Counted from the stretch's first letter, positions 26,525 to 34,762 are shown. The stretch: 64,000 nucleotides of DNA from Microbispora bryophytorum (GCF_006874465.1 NZ_VIRL01000008.1:186001-250000); one strand, 5' to 3'. A program made the numbers and translations. Notes: generated by a model from the sequence alone, not told the origin.

Positions 26525-26815
26525 ATGATCAGCACACTCCACAAGATGGGACTGCGCTCCAACGTGATGTACAGCGCCGCAGTGGCGTCGATCGGCATGT
26601 CGATCGTCTCGTGGATCATCTCGAACAAGTACGAGGCGGCCGGCATCGAACGCGCCGACCGCTGGGCGCTGTTCGTCGGCGAGTGGGCGCCGACGTTCTT
26701 CGCGACGGGAATCGCCCTGCGCATGGAGGAGATGGCCGAGGAGAAGGGGCGAGAGACCCCCGAGTGGCAGGAGCAGAGCAGCGACATCCGCCGCCCCACC
26801 CGTGCCGGCGTGTAG
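26525..26815 (+). CDS. Small membrane protein of unknown function
   Basis: A 96-residue protein with one clear membrane segment (VMYSAAVASIGMSIVSWIIS, about residues 14-33), a possible second (FVGEWAPTFFATGIAL) and a charged C-terminal tail (MEEMAEEKGRETPEWQEQ). I do not recognise a family. The ATG has AAGGGGG upstream. A SigB-like promoter pattern precedes it and a strong hairpin follows the stop, so it appears to be a single-gene transcript, perhaps stress-induced. Confidence 0.75.
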   Translation: MISTLHKMGLRSNVMYSAAVASIGMSIVSWIISNKYEAAGIERADRWALFVGEWAPTFFATGIALRMEEMAEEKGRETPEWQEQSSDIRRPTRAGV

Positions 26816-26840
26816 CGGGCCGGGCAGGGGCTGCAACGAT

Positions 26841-26871
26841 CGGCCCGGGGAACCGCCGGTTCCCCGGGCCG
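26841..26871 (+). terminator. Hairpin terminator after the small membrane gene
   Basis: A 14-bp perfect GC-rich stem with a 3-base loop (GCC) starts 26 bp after the stop at 26815. There is no T-tract, which is common in actinomycetes. Confidence 0.75.
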
Positions 26872-26885
26872 CTCCGTGACCTCCT

Positions 26886-26946
26886 GGCCCGGCCGCCGCT
26901 CGGTCAGACCCGGCCGCCGCTCGGTCGGGCCCGGCCGCCGCTCCGT
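26886..26946. repeat. Intergenic tandem repeat, about 20 bp, three copies
   Basis: Three copies of CCCGGCCGCCGCTCGGTC with short spacers lie directly upstream of the P-loop kinase gene, between the terminator and its GTG start. Confidence 0.8.
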
Positions 26947-26960
26947 TAGGCTCGGCGGGC

Positions 26961-27503
26961 GTGACCCCGGATCCCGCCGCCGTCGCGCGCTGGCTGCGCA
27001 CCCGGCCCGCCCGCGCGGCCGGCATCCGCGTCCTGGCCGTCGAGGGACGCTCGGGTGCGGGCAAGTCGACGCTGGCCGCCGCCGTGGCCGCGGAGATCAC
27101 CGCGCCGGTCGTCCGCATGGACGACCTGTACGACGGCTGGGACGGCCTGCAGGCCGGGGTGGACGCCCTGCTGGCGTGGGTGCTGCGTCCCCTGGGCCGC
27201 GGGGACCGGGCACGGTGGCGGCGCTACGACTGGACGCGTGGCCGGTACGCCGAATGGCACGAGATCGCCGGGGCGGACGCCGTCGTGGTCGAGGGCGTGG
27301 GCTGTGGCGCCCGCGAGGCGGAGCCGTACCTCAGCGGGCTGGTGTGGCTGGAGGCCGGCGAGGAGGTCCGTCGCGCGCGGGCGCTCGCGCGCGACGGCGA
27401 GCTGTACGCGCCCCACTGGCGGCGCTGGGCCGAGCAGGAGGAGCGGTACTACGCCCGCCATGACGTGCGCTCCCGGGCCGGCCTCGTCATCGTCACCGGC
27501 TGA
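26961..27503 (+). CDS. P-loop nucleoside-kinase-like protein
   Basis: A 180-residue NTPase. Walker A is EGRSGAGKST (residues 30-39), followed by the substrate-side motif VRMDDLYDGWDGL, a pattern seen in uridine-kinase-like proteins of actinomycetes. The Walker-B-like strand is AVVVEGVGCGAR. A lid arginine cluster (VRRARALARDGE) is present. The phosphate acceptor is unknown. The GTG start lies next to a tandem repeat, and no good ribosome site is visible. It is convergent with the cupin gene. Confidence 0.85.
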   Translation: MTPDPAAVARWLRTRPARAAGIRVLAVEGRSGAGKSTLAAAVAAEITAPVVRMDDLYDGWDGLQAGVDALLAWVLRPLGRGDRARWRRYDWTRGRYAEWHEIAGADAVVVEGVGCGAREAEPYLSGLVWLEAGEEVRRARALARDGELYAPHWRRWAEQEERYYARHDVRSRAGLVIVTG

Positions 27504-27625
27504 CCTCGCCGGGACATGTCGGTCGGAACGCATCAGTCGATACGCGTCAGGCGGGACGCGTCAGCAGGTCGGCGGGCCGGCGGACCGGCGTACGCGCGGC
27601 GGGACGGAGCGCTCCGGGCCGCCGC

Positions 27626-28024
27626 TCAGCCCAGGCCGGCGCGGTATTCCTCGTCGGTCACCGGCGCGTGCCAGTGCGTCTTGCCGCTCGCCGTGACGGC
27701 GATGTGCACCAGCGTGTCGTCGGCGACGGCGCCGTGCCAGTGCTTCTCGCCGGGCTGCACGTGGACCCAGTCGCCCGGCCCGATCAGCGTGCCCCGGGTC
27801 TCGCCCCAGCGGGTCACCACCCCGCGCCCCGACAGCACGTGCAGCGCCTGCTCCCCGTCGTGGGTGTGCCAGCCCGAGCGGGCCTGCGGGTCGTAGGAGA
27901 AACGGTGGGCGCGCAGGCCGTCCGGCTCCACCTCCGCCAGTGCCTCCGCCTCCCACACGCCGTCGCTGAACCTGTCCGGTCCCGGCTTGGTGGCCTTGAT
28001 CTCGCCTTCGCGTACGAACCTCAT
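27626..28024 (-). CDS. Cupin-domain protein
   Basis: A 132-residue single-domain cupin. Metal-ligand motifs are readable: WHTHDGEQALHVLSG (the first cupin motif, with His, His and Glu) and PGDWVHVQPGEKHWHGAV (the second, with His). It could be a small enzyme or a sugar/metal-binding protein; nothing in context says which. ATG 28024 has AAAGGAG at good spacing; GTG 28027 is an alternative. It is divergent from hsp20 across a 301-bp gap. Confidence 0.88.
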   Translation of the reverse strand: MRFVREGEIKATKPGPDRFSDGVWEAEALAEVEPDGLRAHRFSYDPQARSGWHTHDGEQALHVLSGRGVVTRWGETRGTLIGPGDWVHVQPGEKHWHGAVADDTLVHIAVTASGKTHWHAPVTDEEYRAGLG

Positions 28025-28325
28025 CACGCGCTCCTTTCACCGCGGGCCGGTCGCGTCATGCCGCACCGCCCGCACCCGTCCACGATCCCCGCCGGGGAAG
28101 CACGCCATCGCACGCCCGGCCCGCCTGGCCACTCCTCGAACCCGTCGCCCGCGCGGCGCCGCTGACGAACGCGTGCGCCCATCGCCGGTCCCTCCATCGT
28201 CGCGGTGAGCAGACATGATCACTATTCTGCATCACAGGCCGGACAACAGCCCAATCGTGGCGATTTGTCCGATTCCTGTCGGGTATTTCTTCCCTGATGA
28301 GTCTTGCTGGACGGAGGTGACAGGC
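28025..28325. other. 301-bp divergent intergenic region (cupin/hsp20)
   Basis: It contains the ribosome sites of both flanking genes and the SigB-like promoter of hsp20. I see no CIRCE-type or HAIR-type operator and no gene. Confidence 0.55.
28262..28286 (+). promoter_or_regulatory. Probable SigB-type promoter of hsp20
   Basis: GATTT, then 14 bases, then GGGTAT matches the general stress-sigma consensus (GTTT-N14-GGGTAT). It ends 39 bp upstream of the ATG at 28326, a fitting distance for a stress chaperone. Confidence 0.55.
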
Positions 28326-28763
28326 ATGAGCCTTCCGATGCGACGGGAGTCCAGAGGCCTCGTTCCCGACCTTTTCGACCTGCTGGAGGCGCCGATGGCC
28401 GCGCTCCGGCCGATGGCCGGGCAGCAGATGCGGCTTGAGGACTACGTGAAGGACGGCCGGTACGTGCTGCGCGCCGAACTGCCCGGAATCGACCCGGACA
28501 AGGACGTGGACATCAGCGTGTCGAACGGCGTGCTGACCATCCACGCCGAGCGGCGCCACGAGGAGCGGCAGGCGCACCGCACCGAGTTCCGGTACGGAGC
28601 CTTCACCCGGTCGGTCGTGCTGCCGCCGAACGCGGACGAGAACGACGTGAAGGCGACCTATGCCAAGGGACTCCTCGAAGTGAGCGTGCGCCTCGCCGAG
28701 GAGCAGGAGGAGCGCAGGCGAATCCCGATCGAGAAGCCGGAAGGCGGGCAGCAGCAGAGCTGA
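28326..28763 (+). CDS. Small heat-shock protein, Hsp20 family
   Basis: A 145-residue alpha-crystallin-type chaperone. The N-terminus is short (MSLPMRRESRGLVPDLFDLL). The alpha-crystallin domain runs from about residue 38 (MRLEDYVKDGRYVLRAELPG) to the conserved YAKGLLEVSV near residue 121. The C-terminal tail carries the RRIPIEK element, a variant of the I-x-I anchor used in oligomer assembly. It prevents aggregation of unfolded proteins without ATP. A GGAGG site precedes ATG 28326, and a SigB-like promoter lies upstream. Confidence 0.94.
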   Translation: MSLPMRRESRGLVPDLFDLLEAPMAALRPMAGQQMRLEDYVKDGRYVLRAELPGIDPDKDVDISVSNGVLTIHAERRHEERQAHRTEFRYGAFTRSVVLPPNADENDVKATYAKGLLEVSVRLAEEQEERRRIPIEKPEGGQQQS

Positions 28764-28778
28764 AGCGCCCGCCTGCGC

Positions 28779-28809
28779 CGGGCCCGTCCACACCGCGCGG
28801 ACGGGCCCG
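28779..28809. terminator. Bidirectional hairpin between hsp20 and usp
   Basis: CGGGCCCGTCC and GGACGGGCCCG form perfect 11-bp arms around nine bases, 16 bp after the hsp20 stop and before the stop of the convergent universal stress gene. Confidence 0.75.
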
Positions 28810-28893
28810 AGCTCGCTCGGCACAGAGCCAGCCAGACAGCCACAGGCCCGCCCGCACAGGACAGGGGGCAGACCGCACAGCAACAGGGCCGCT

Positions 28894-29769
28894 TCAGGGC
28901 GCCGACGGGGACCGCACGACGGCGACCGGGCATTCGGCGTGGTGCAGCACTCCCCGGCTGACCGAACCGAGCATCGCCGAGCCCACCGCGCCCCTGCCGT
29001 GGGAGCCGACCACGAGCAGGCCGGACGCGCGTGACGCCTGGACGAGCGCGTCGACCGGATGCCCGTAGGCGATCTCCGAACGCACCGGCACCTCGGGATA
29101 CCGCCGCCACGGGTCCGACAGCTTCTCCCGCGTCACACGCTGACGGGCCTCGCGCACCTCCTCCACGTCGTAGGTGATCTCGGGCGCGAGCGGATGGGCG
29201 GGCAGGTGCCAGGCGTGCACGGCCCGCAGCGCGTCGCCGTGCGCCCTGGCCTGCTCGAATGCGTACGCCAGGGCGGGCTCGCATTCGGACGAGTCGTCCA
29301 CGCCCACGACGATCTCCCCCCTCTCGCCCGTCCAGCCGGGCCGTACGACGACGACCGGGCAGCGGGCCTGCCCCGCGACGTGGGTGCTGACCGATCCGAT
29401 GACGAGGCCGGCGAAACCGCCGAATCCCCTGCTGCCGAGCACGATCTCGACGGCCTCCTTGGCCTTGTCACGCAGGACGCGGGAGGGAATGCCCTCGATG
29501 ATCTCCGTACTGATCTCCACGTCCGGCTGCCGCTCGCGGGCCACCGCCTCCGCGGCGGACAGCGCCCGCTCGGCGTGCGCGGTGAGCGGGTCGCCCCCCG
29601 AGACGGGAAACTTCGGGATGCCGTACGCCCAGTGGTCCACGACGGAGACGAAGCGCAGCCGGCAGCCGCGGCGGGCGGCGTCGTCCGCGGCCCACCGCAC
29701 CGCGGCCGTGGCGGCGGGCGAGCCGTCGGTCCCGACGACGACGGGGCCGGCGACGATGGGGCCGGGCAT
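28894..29769 (-). CDS. Tandem universal stress protein (UspA family)
   Basis: A 291-residue protein with two Usp domains (about 8-148 and 155-288). Each starts with a VVVGTDGS or IVVGVDDS strand. The second ends in VVGSHGRGAVGSAMLGSVSR, a complete ATP-binding pattern; the first has VLGSRGFGGFAGLVIGSVST. Actinomycete tandem Usp proteins are linked to dormancy and hypoxia responses. ATG 29769 follows AAAGGAG. It is convergent with hsp20 and divergent from the DUF1876 gene, giving a small stress-gene cluster. Confidence 0.94.
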   Translation of the reverse strand: MPGPIVAGPVVVGTDGSPAATAAVRWAADDAARRGCRLRFVSVVDHWAYGIPKFPVSGGDPLTAHAERALSAAEAVARERQPDVEISTEIIEGIPSRVLRDKAKEAVEIVLGSRGFGGFAGLVIGSVSTHVAGQARCPVVVVRPGWTGERGEIVVGVDDSSECEPALAYAFEQARAHGDALRAVHAWHLPAHPLAPEITYDVEEVREARQRVTREKLSDPWRRYPEVPVRSEIAYGHPVDALVQASRASGLLVVGSHGRGAVGSAMLGSVSRGVLHHAECPVAVVRSPSAP

Positions 29770-29945
29770 GGGCGCTCCTTTCTCCTCACTCGCCTTTCCG
29801 ATCTGGACCCTCCATCTCCATGTCATCACCGGCGGCCGCGGCCCTCCAGAGTCGTAGGTCCTCGCCCGGGGCCAGAGCGGGAGCCGGGGCCGGTGCCGGG
29901 CCCGCGCGGTCGAGAGGGATGCTGGAGTCCTGGAGGTGGTCCGAC

Positions 29946-30215
29946 ATGGAATCGAAGCGCTGGACCGTCGAGATCTTCGTGAACGAGGACGACAACGACG
30001 ACGTCACCACCGCGACCGCCGTGCTCTATACGCCCGGGGGACAACGCCACGAGAGCGTCGGCCGAGCCCGCCGCAACCCGTCCGACCGGCCCGTGCCCGA
30101 GATCGGCGACGAACTGGCGGCCGGACGGGCCCTCGCCGACCTGGGGGCCAAACTCATCGGGGACGGCGCGGAGGACGTGGCCCAGTTCGCGGGTCCGACC
30201 TACGAGTCGTACTGA
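29946..30215 (+). CDS. DUF1876 family protein
   Basis: An 89-residue protein beginning MESKRWTVEIFVNEDDNDDV, with the later block RNPSDRPVPEIGDELAAGRA. This is the actinobacterial DUF1876 family, which adopts a dsRBD-like alpha/beta fold and often neighbours universal stress proteins, as here. The function is unknown. A GGAGGTGG ribosome site precedes the ATG. Confidence 0.88.
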   Translation: MESKRWTVEIFVNEDDNDDVTTATAVLYTPGGQRHESVGRARRNPSDRPVPEIGDELAAGRALADLGAKLIGDGAEDVAQFAGPTYESY

Positions 30216-30313
30216 GACCCCGGCCCGTTCAATGGCCGCGATGGCCGCGATGCCGGCGGCAGCGTGGGCGCGCCGAAGGCCGGAGCGCCGGAGCCGGGCC
30301 CGGCCGCGCAGCC

Positions 30314-30439
30314 GGGCCCGACAACCGAGCCGGGCCTGACAAGCAAGCAGAGCCTGACAACCAAGCAGAGCCTGACAACCAAGCCGGGCCTGACAACCAA
30401 GCAGAGCCTGACAACCGGGCCGTGCCTGACAACCGGGCC
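30314..30439. repeat. 18-bp tandem repeat, seven copies
   Basis: Seven head-to-tail copies of a unit like GGGCCTGACAACCAAGCA run directly into the terminator hairpin. Copies differ by a few bases; there are no spacers, so this is not a CRISPR. Confidence 0.93.
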
Positions 30440-30476
30440 GGATCCCCGGGGGCTCGCCCGAGCCCCCGGGGATCCG
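30439..30476. terminator. Long bidirectional hairpin
   Basis: Two perfect 18-bp arms (beginning CGGATCCCCGGGGGCTCG) surround a 2-base loop. It sits between convergent genes and should stop transcription from both sides. Confidence 0.85.
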
Positions 30477-30500
30477 CGCATCACAGCCTCGGCTCACCGG

Positions 30501-30601
30501 CGTACTCGTCCCACCGGTGTCGTCATTCCGTAGGCGCACTCATTCCACGGGCGCGCTCATTCCACGGGCGCGCTCATTCCACCGGTGTCCTCACTCCATG
30601 G
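30501..30601. repeat. 17-bp tandem repeat reaching into a stop codon
   Basis: About six copies of GCGCTCATTCCACGGGC end within the last codons of the subtilisin-like protease, whose stop is at 30591. The period is not a multiple of three. Confidence 0.85.
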
Positions 30602-32822
30602 GGTCGGCCGGGTCATCGCCGAGGAGCCCCGCGGCCCGCATCTCCTCCGCCAGCCAGGCCATGGCGGCCTGCTCTACTCCGCTCGGGCCGGTCGCGGCCA
30701 TCGGCGTGCCGTTCGCGGCCCGGGGGCCCGCCGGGACGTCACCCGCCGCGCCGCCGGGCGTCCGGCCCCCGGAGGCGGGCGTCCGGCCCCTGCCGGGCCC
30801 GTTGGCGTACGGCTGGGCCGCGGCCGTACCGCCTCGCTTGCCCCGTGTCCCCGCGCCGCCGGGCGCTGCGCGCTGGTCGGCCGGCGGGACGCCGCCCCCG
30901 GTCGCCGTGGCGCGCCCGCGCGGGCCGCCGGTGACGAGACCGCCGGGCACCGGCCCGTTGGCCGTCGCGCCCGCGCTGCAGGCCGCCTGCGTGGCCATGC
31001 CGGGGTGCGGCGGCATTCCGGACTGCGCCCCGGGGTCCGCCTGGCCGCCCTGGCCCGTGTGCCCGGAGTCGCCGCCCTGCCCCCAGTCCGCGCATGCGAG
31101 CAGTCCCGCGCCGGTCATCTCGGCGGTGAGCTGCCCGAGCAGCGTGTCGGCCTCGACCGGCTCGGGCGTGATCTGCGCGAGGGCGGGCGCGAGAGCGCGC
31201 AGCGCGTTCGGCATCCCCGCGCCGGTGCGGTGGAGGTCGCCGAGGTTCAGCGGGACGCAACTCGATCTGATGATGTGGAAGAGGTGATCGACCCGCCGCG
31301 CGTCCCGTCCGCTGAAGGGGCCCTGGAAGTCGCCGTGGTGGGCGAGCACCAGGGCCGCGAGGCCGGCGACGTGCGGCGCGGCCATGGATGTGCCGTCCAG
31401 AACGGCGTACCCGTCCGAAGGGACGGCCGACAGGACGGCCACGCCCGGGGCGCACACGTCGATCTCGGGGCCGTGGCAGGTGAAGCGCGGCGAGAAGTAG
31501 CCGTCGCCGGTCATCGGCCCGCGGATCTCGGTCTCGTGGGTGGTGCCGGGCGGGAACGCGTCGGCCTTGCCGACGGCCGCGACGGTCAGCACGCCGGGCA
31601 GGATTCCGGGGAAGCCGACCGGCCCCCCGTCGTTGCCGGCGGCCACCACGCACGCCACCCCCGCCTCGCGCGCCTGCTCGATCTTCGCGGCGACGAGCGA
31701 AGATTGGTGCCTGCTCGCCAGGCTCAGATTGACGACGTCGATCTGCTGCTCGATGCAGTAATCGAGCGCCTGGATGAGATCGCTGAACCGCCCGTCCGGG
31801 AAGATCTTGCAGGCGTGCACCTCGGCCTCGACCGCGAAGCCGACGACGCCGCGGCCGTCGTCGGCGCCCGAGACGACGGCCGCGCAGTGGGAGCCGTGGT
31901 AGGCGGCGTCGATCGACCAGCCGTCCGGCGCGCCGTCGACGAGGTCGACGCCGGCGCGGACGCGGTCACGCAGGTCGGGGTGCCGCACGTCGGCCCCGGA
32001 GTCGATGATGGCGATCTTGACCCCCGCGCCGCGCAGCGTGGGCGGCAGGCGGTCGAGGTTCATCGCCTGCTGGCCCCACCCGAAGACCTGCTTGCCGGGG
32101 AAACCGGCGAAGGTCTCCGACAGGCGCATCGGCTCAAGCAGGTTGTCCCGGGTCGTGGACAGGGCGGGACGGTCGACGTGCACGCTCCAGTAGCCGGAGC
32201 GCGGCCGGACCGTCACCCCGGTGATCGACTCCGGGGTCTCCCCCACCATCGTGACCACTGCGCGGCCGTCGGTCCCGGTGGACGCCTGGGCGGGCCAGCC
32301 GTGCCCGGTCACCAGGACGCTCGCGCCGGGCAGCGGCGTGCCGTCCGCGTCCCTGATCAGGAAGGCGAACGTGCTCTCCACGCCCGGCGGCACCACCGCC
32401 GGTGCGGGCCGCCGCCTGCGTGGCGGCTGCGGCACGTCGCTGTAGGTGAGCAGCCGATCGCGCTCGAAGTAGAGCTGCGGATACTGCCGCCGCAGTGCCT
32501 CGACGTGCTCGACGGTCATCTCCGCCACGACCACAGCGGGAAACCCGGGTGCCTGAGCCCCCGGGTTCCCCGCCGCATCCCGCAGGCGGCGCAGCACGCG
32601 CACCTCGGGGTCGTCCTCCAGCAGCCTGCGCACCGTGTCGCCGTCGAGAGCCGGCACGGCCGCTCCCGGCGTCGCCGGATGCGGCTGGGGCAGTGCGGCC
32701 ACCATGTAGCGCCGCGGCCGGGACTCCACCGGCTGCGGCGCCTGGCGGGACGCCTGCCGCCCCCGCGGGGACGCCGGGCGCGGCTCCTCGCTTCCGTCCT
32801 TGGGCTTGTCGTTATTGGTCAC
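30591..32822 (-). CDS. S8 (subtilisin-like) serine peptidase, no signal peptide
   Basis: A 743-residue peptidase. Residues 1-40 are polar. An inhibitor/propeptide-like region spans about 40-125 (FPAVVVAEMTVEHVEALRRQ). An Ig-like carboxypeptidase-regulatory domain follows at about 145-225 (DGTPLPGASVLVTGHGW). The S8 domain has Asp274 (IAIIDSGAD), His309 (YHGSHCA), Asn in AAGNDGG and Ser479 (GTSMAAPHVAG). A Gly/Pro/Ala-rich tail of about 150 residues ends in a short acidic helix. No signal peptide is present, so it acts inside the cell or is exported unusually. GTG 32822 has GGAG upstream. It is third in a probable operon with the small helical and Gln-rich genes. Confidence 0.9.
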   Translation of the reverse strand: MTNNDKPKDGSEEPRPASPRGRQASRQAPQPVESRPRRYMVAALPQPHPATPGAAVPALDGDTVRRLLEDDPEVRVLRRLRDAAGNPGAQAPGFPAVVVAEMTVEHVEALRRQYPQLYFERDRLLTYSDVPQPPRRRRPAPAVVPPGVESTFAFLIRDADGTPLPGASVLVTGHGWPAQASTGTDGRAVVTMVGETPESITGVTVRPRSGYWSVHVDRPALSTTRDNLLEPMRLSETFAGFPGKQVFGWGQQAMNLDRLPPTLRGAGVKIAIIDSGADVRHPDLRDRVRAGVDLVDGAPDGWSIDAAYHGSHCAAVVSGADDGRGVVGFAVEAEVHACKIFPDGRFSDLIQALDYCIEQQIDVVNLSLASRHQSSLVAAKIEQAREAGVACVVAAGNDGGPVGFPGILPGVLTVAAVGKADAFPPGTTHETEIRGPMTGDGYFSPRFTCHGPEIDVCAPGVAVLSAVPSDGYAVLDGTSMAAPHVAGLAALVLAHHGDFQGPFSGRDARRVDHLFHIIRSSCVPLNLGDLHRTGAGMPNALRALAPALAQITPEPVEADTLLGQLTAEMTGAGLLACADWGQGGDSGHTGQGGQADPGAQSGMPPHPGMATQAACSAGATANGPVPGGLVTGGPRGRATATGGGVPPADQRAAPGGAGTRGKRGGTAAAQPYANGPGRGRTPASGGRTPGGAAGDVPAGPRAANGTPMAATGPSGVEQAAMAWLAEEMRAAGLLGDDPADPME

Positions 32823-32978
32823 AACGTCTCCGACTCTCCCCAACTCAGGCTGGTGTGGCCCGCCGCGCCGCGTACGGCGCGGCGGGCAGTTCAGGCTCTG
32901 TCATCACATTTCGCCGGTCTCGGGACGGCGGGGGCCCGGACCGGCCGCCGACAGGTCCAGGCCCCCGAGGTGATCACG

Positions 32979-33272
32979 TCACAGCAGTGGAACCGTGGGC
33001 CGTCCGGGGGCGACGGCGCCGAGCGCGAACTGGATCTGCGCCAGGCACGTGTCGTACCGCCCGGCCCGGTACAGCTGTACCGCCTGCACCAGCAGCGGGA
33101 TGATGCCCGCGACCTGGGGCGCCTGCGGGAGTGACGCCTGCAGCCAGCCGTACAGCCGCTGGAGCGTCACGGCGCAGTGCGCCTGCAGCGGCGCGACCGG
33201 CGACGGATGCCCCGTCACGACTCCCACGGCCGGGGGCGTCACCGGACTCATCCCCGGACCCATCGACTCCAC
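32979..33272 (-). CDS. Small helical protein of unknown function
   Basis: A 97-residue protein with a Pro/Val-rich first third and a helical remainder (VTLQRLYGWLQASLPQ, then GIIPLLVQAVQLYRAGRYDT and CLAQIQFALGAV) that resembles a TPR-like hairpin. I recognise no family. GTG 33272 has GGAGG six bases upstream, a strong start. It lies 13 bp after the Gln-rich gene and 156 bp before the protease on the same strand, so all three are probably co-transcribed. A scaffold or adaptor role is a guess from its fold. Confidence 0.78.
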   Translation of the reverse strand: MESMGPGMSPVTPPAVGVVTGHPSPVAPLQAHCAVTLQRLYGWLQASLPQAPQVAGIIPLLVQAVQLYRAGRYDTCLAQIQFALGAVAPGRPTVPLL

Positions 33273-33285
33273 GGTGTTCCTCCGA

Positions 33286-33972
33286 TCAGAACGCGGCACC
33301 GGCCGGCACCGGGACCTGCTGAGCGGCCTGCTGGTGCAGCTGGCCGTACGGCTGGCCGTAACCCTGGCCGTAGCCCTGGCCGTAGCCCTGGCCGCCGTAG
33401 ACCTGCGACAGCGGCTGCATGGTCATCGGGACCTGCTGCCCGTACGCCCCCTGGGCGGACAGGGCGCCGAGCTGAAGGGCCTGCTGGCCGGGGTGCTGCG
33501 CGTACGCCTGGGCGGCGTACGGCTGGCCGTAAACCTGCGGGATCTGCTGGGCCTGGGCCTGGATGGCCTGCAGGGCCTGCAGAATCTGGGGCGGAAGCAC
33601 CTGCTGCTGAACCTGCTGCTGGATCTGCTCGCGGACCTGGTGCTGGTAGAGCACACCCTCCAGCATCTGGCGGGCCGCGGGAGCGCCATAACGCACGCTG
33701 TACCGCGCGACCTTGGTCCAGAAGGTCACCGGGCTCACCAGGTGCTCCTGCGGGAGGACCTGCTCCTCCTGCTGGAGCATCGCCAGCGGCGACAGCTGCT
33801 GCTGCATCCCGGGAACCTGCTGATGGAGCTGGTGCATCGCCGGGATCTGCTGGCCGAGCTGCTGCATCGCCGGGATCTGCTGACCGAGCTGCTGCAGGGG
33901 CGAGATCTGGTGCTGAGCGCCGTACCCCAGCGTGGTCGCCATCGACGTGGGGTTCATAGCCGTGAACGTCAT
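33286..33972 (-). CDS. Gln/Tyr/Gly-rich prion-like low-complexity protein
   Basis: A 228-residue protein with strongly biased composition. The N-terminal third repeats QQLGQQIPAM. A short ordered core (PVTFWTKVARYSVRYGAPAA, then RQMLEGVLYQHQ) is followed by Gln-rich helix (REQIQQQVQQQVLPP). The C-terminal part alternates Gly, Tyr and Gln (VYGGQGYGQGYGQGYGQPYG), much like prion-like domains of eukaryotic RNA-binding proteins. There is no signal peptide and no Cys. ATG 33972 has AAGGAG at good spacing. I know no family. Self-assembly or condensate formation is an inference from composition. First gene of the trio with the helical protein and protease. Confidence 0.82.
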   Translation of the reverse strand: MTFTAMNPTSMATTLGYGAQHQISPLQQLGQQIPAMQQLGQQIPAMHQLHQQVPGMQQQLSPLAMLQQEEQVLPQEHLVSPVTFWTKVARYSVRYGAPAARQMLEGVLYQHQVREQIQQQVQQQVLPPQILQALQAIQAQAQQIPQVYGQPYAAQAYAQHPGQQALQLGALSAQGAYGQQVPMTMQPLSQVYGGQGYGQGYGQGYGQPYGQLHQQAAQQVPVPAGAAF

Positions 33973-34120
33973 ATTCACTCCTTCGGAGCCAGTAGGTCCG
34001 GCCCATCGCCGATGTGATTACATCGCGTTACAGATCCGTCGCACAACGTTATAGGCGTAATGAGTAGATAAGGGCGACTTGGCACTCCGGCGCCGACGTC
34101 CGCCGACATCTCTTCTTGCC

Positions 34121-34138
34121 TTGACAAAATTGTTTGTC
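34121..34138 (+). promoter_or_regulatory. Likely promoter -35 and operator of the ArsR-type gene
   Basis: TTGACA overlaps the inverted repeat GACAAA-ATTG-TTTGTC, 19 bp upstream of the ArsR-type start. A repressor bound here would cover the promoter. Confidence 0.55.
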
Positions 34139-34156
34139 GGAGGCCATCCTTGAGGC

Positions 34157-34759
34157 ATGAAGGACGTGGCGGTGATCGAGGACCCGGCGGCGGCGGAGGC
34201 CTCCCTGGATCCCATGCGGGCGCGGTTGCTCGCCGAGCTGACGGAGCCCAACTCGGCGACCATGCTGGCGGCCAAGGTGGGGCTGCCGAGGCAGAAGGTC
34301 AACTACCATCTCAAGACCCTGGAGCGGCACGGCCTCGTGGAGCTGGTCGAGGAGCGCCGCAAGGGCAACGTCAACGAGCGGGTCATGCGGGCGACGGCGG
34401 CGTCGTTCGTGATCTCCCCCGCCGCGCTGGCGTCGGTCGCACCCGATCCGTCACGCGCGCCCGACCGGCTGTCGGCGCGGTGGCTGCTGGCGCTCGCCGC
34501 CCAGCTCGTACGCGACGTGGGCACGCTGATCGTCGGAGCGTCCCAGGCACGCAGGAAGCTCGCGACGTTCGCCATCGACGGCCGGGTGCGCTTCGCCACG
34601 GCCGCCGACCGGGCCGCGTTCGCCGAGGAGTTGTCGGCCGCCGTGGCCGCGCTCGTGAGTAAATACCACGACGATTCGGCCGAAGGCGGGCGCGATCACC
34701 GCCTAGTCGTCGCCGTCCATCCCGCCGTCCCCCGGACGGCCGACACCGAGGAGCGCTGA
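34157..34759 (+). CDS. ArsR-type winged-helix regulator
   Basis: A 200-residue regulator with an N-terminal winged helix (DPMRARLLAELTEPNSATML, then VGLPRQKVNYHLKTLERHGL and VELVEERRKGN) and a C-terminal helical region of about 100 residues. ArsR-type repressors of this length are regularly paired with AHSA1/SRPBCC genes in actinomycetes, and here the next gene starts three bases after the stop. An inverted repeat over its promoter suggests self-repression. There is no cysteine metal site, so it is unlikely to sense metals. Confidence 0.9.
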   Translation: MKDVAVIEDPAAAEASLDPMRARLLAELTEPNSATMLAAKVGLPRQKVNYHLKTLERHGLVELVEERRKGNVNERVMRATAASFVISPAALASVAPDPSRAPDRLSARWLLALAAQLVRDVGTLIVGASQARRKLATFAIDGRVRFATAADRAAFAEELSAAVAALVSKYHDDSAEGGRDHRLVVAVHPAVPRTADTEER

Positions 34760-34762
34760 GGC

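Larger units (their letters stand above)
30216..30590. other. 375-bp convergent intergenic region of repeats and a terminator
   Basis: This gap between DUF1876 and the subtilisin-like protease holds an 18-bp tandem array, a near-perfect long hairpin and a second 17-bp array, in that order. It contains no credible gene. Confidence 0.75.

Noticed and set aside
30314-30439. Possible CRISPR array
   Set aside because: The 18-bp units are head to tail with no spacers and no cas genes are present.
30591-33972. RiPP (cyanobactin-like) cluster because of the S8 peptidase
   Set aside because: The Gln-rich protein has no leader-core layout and no Cys, and no cyclodehydratase or other modifying enzyme is adjacent.
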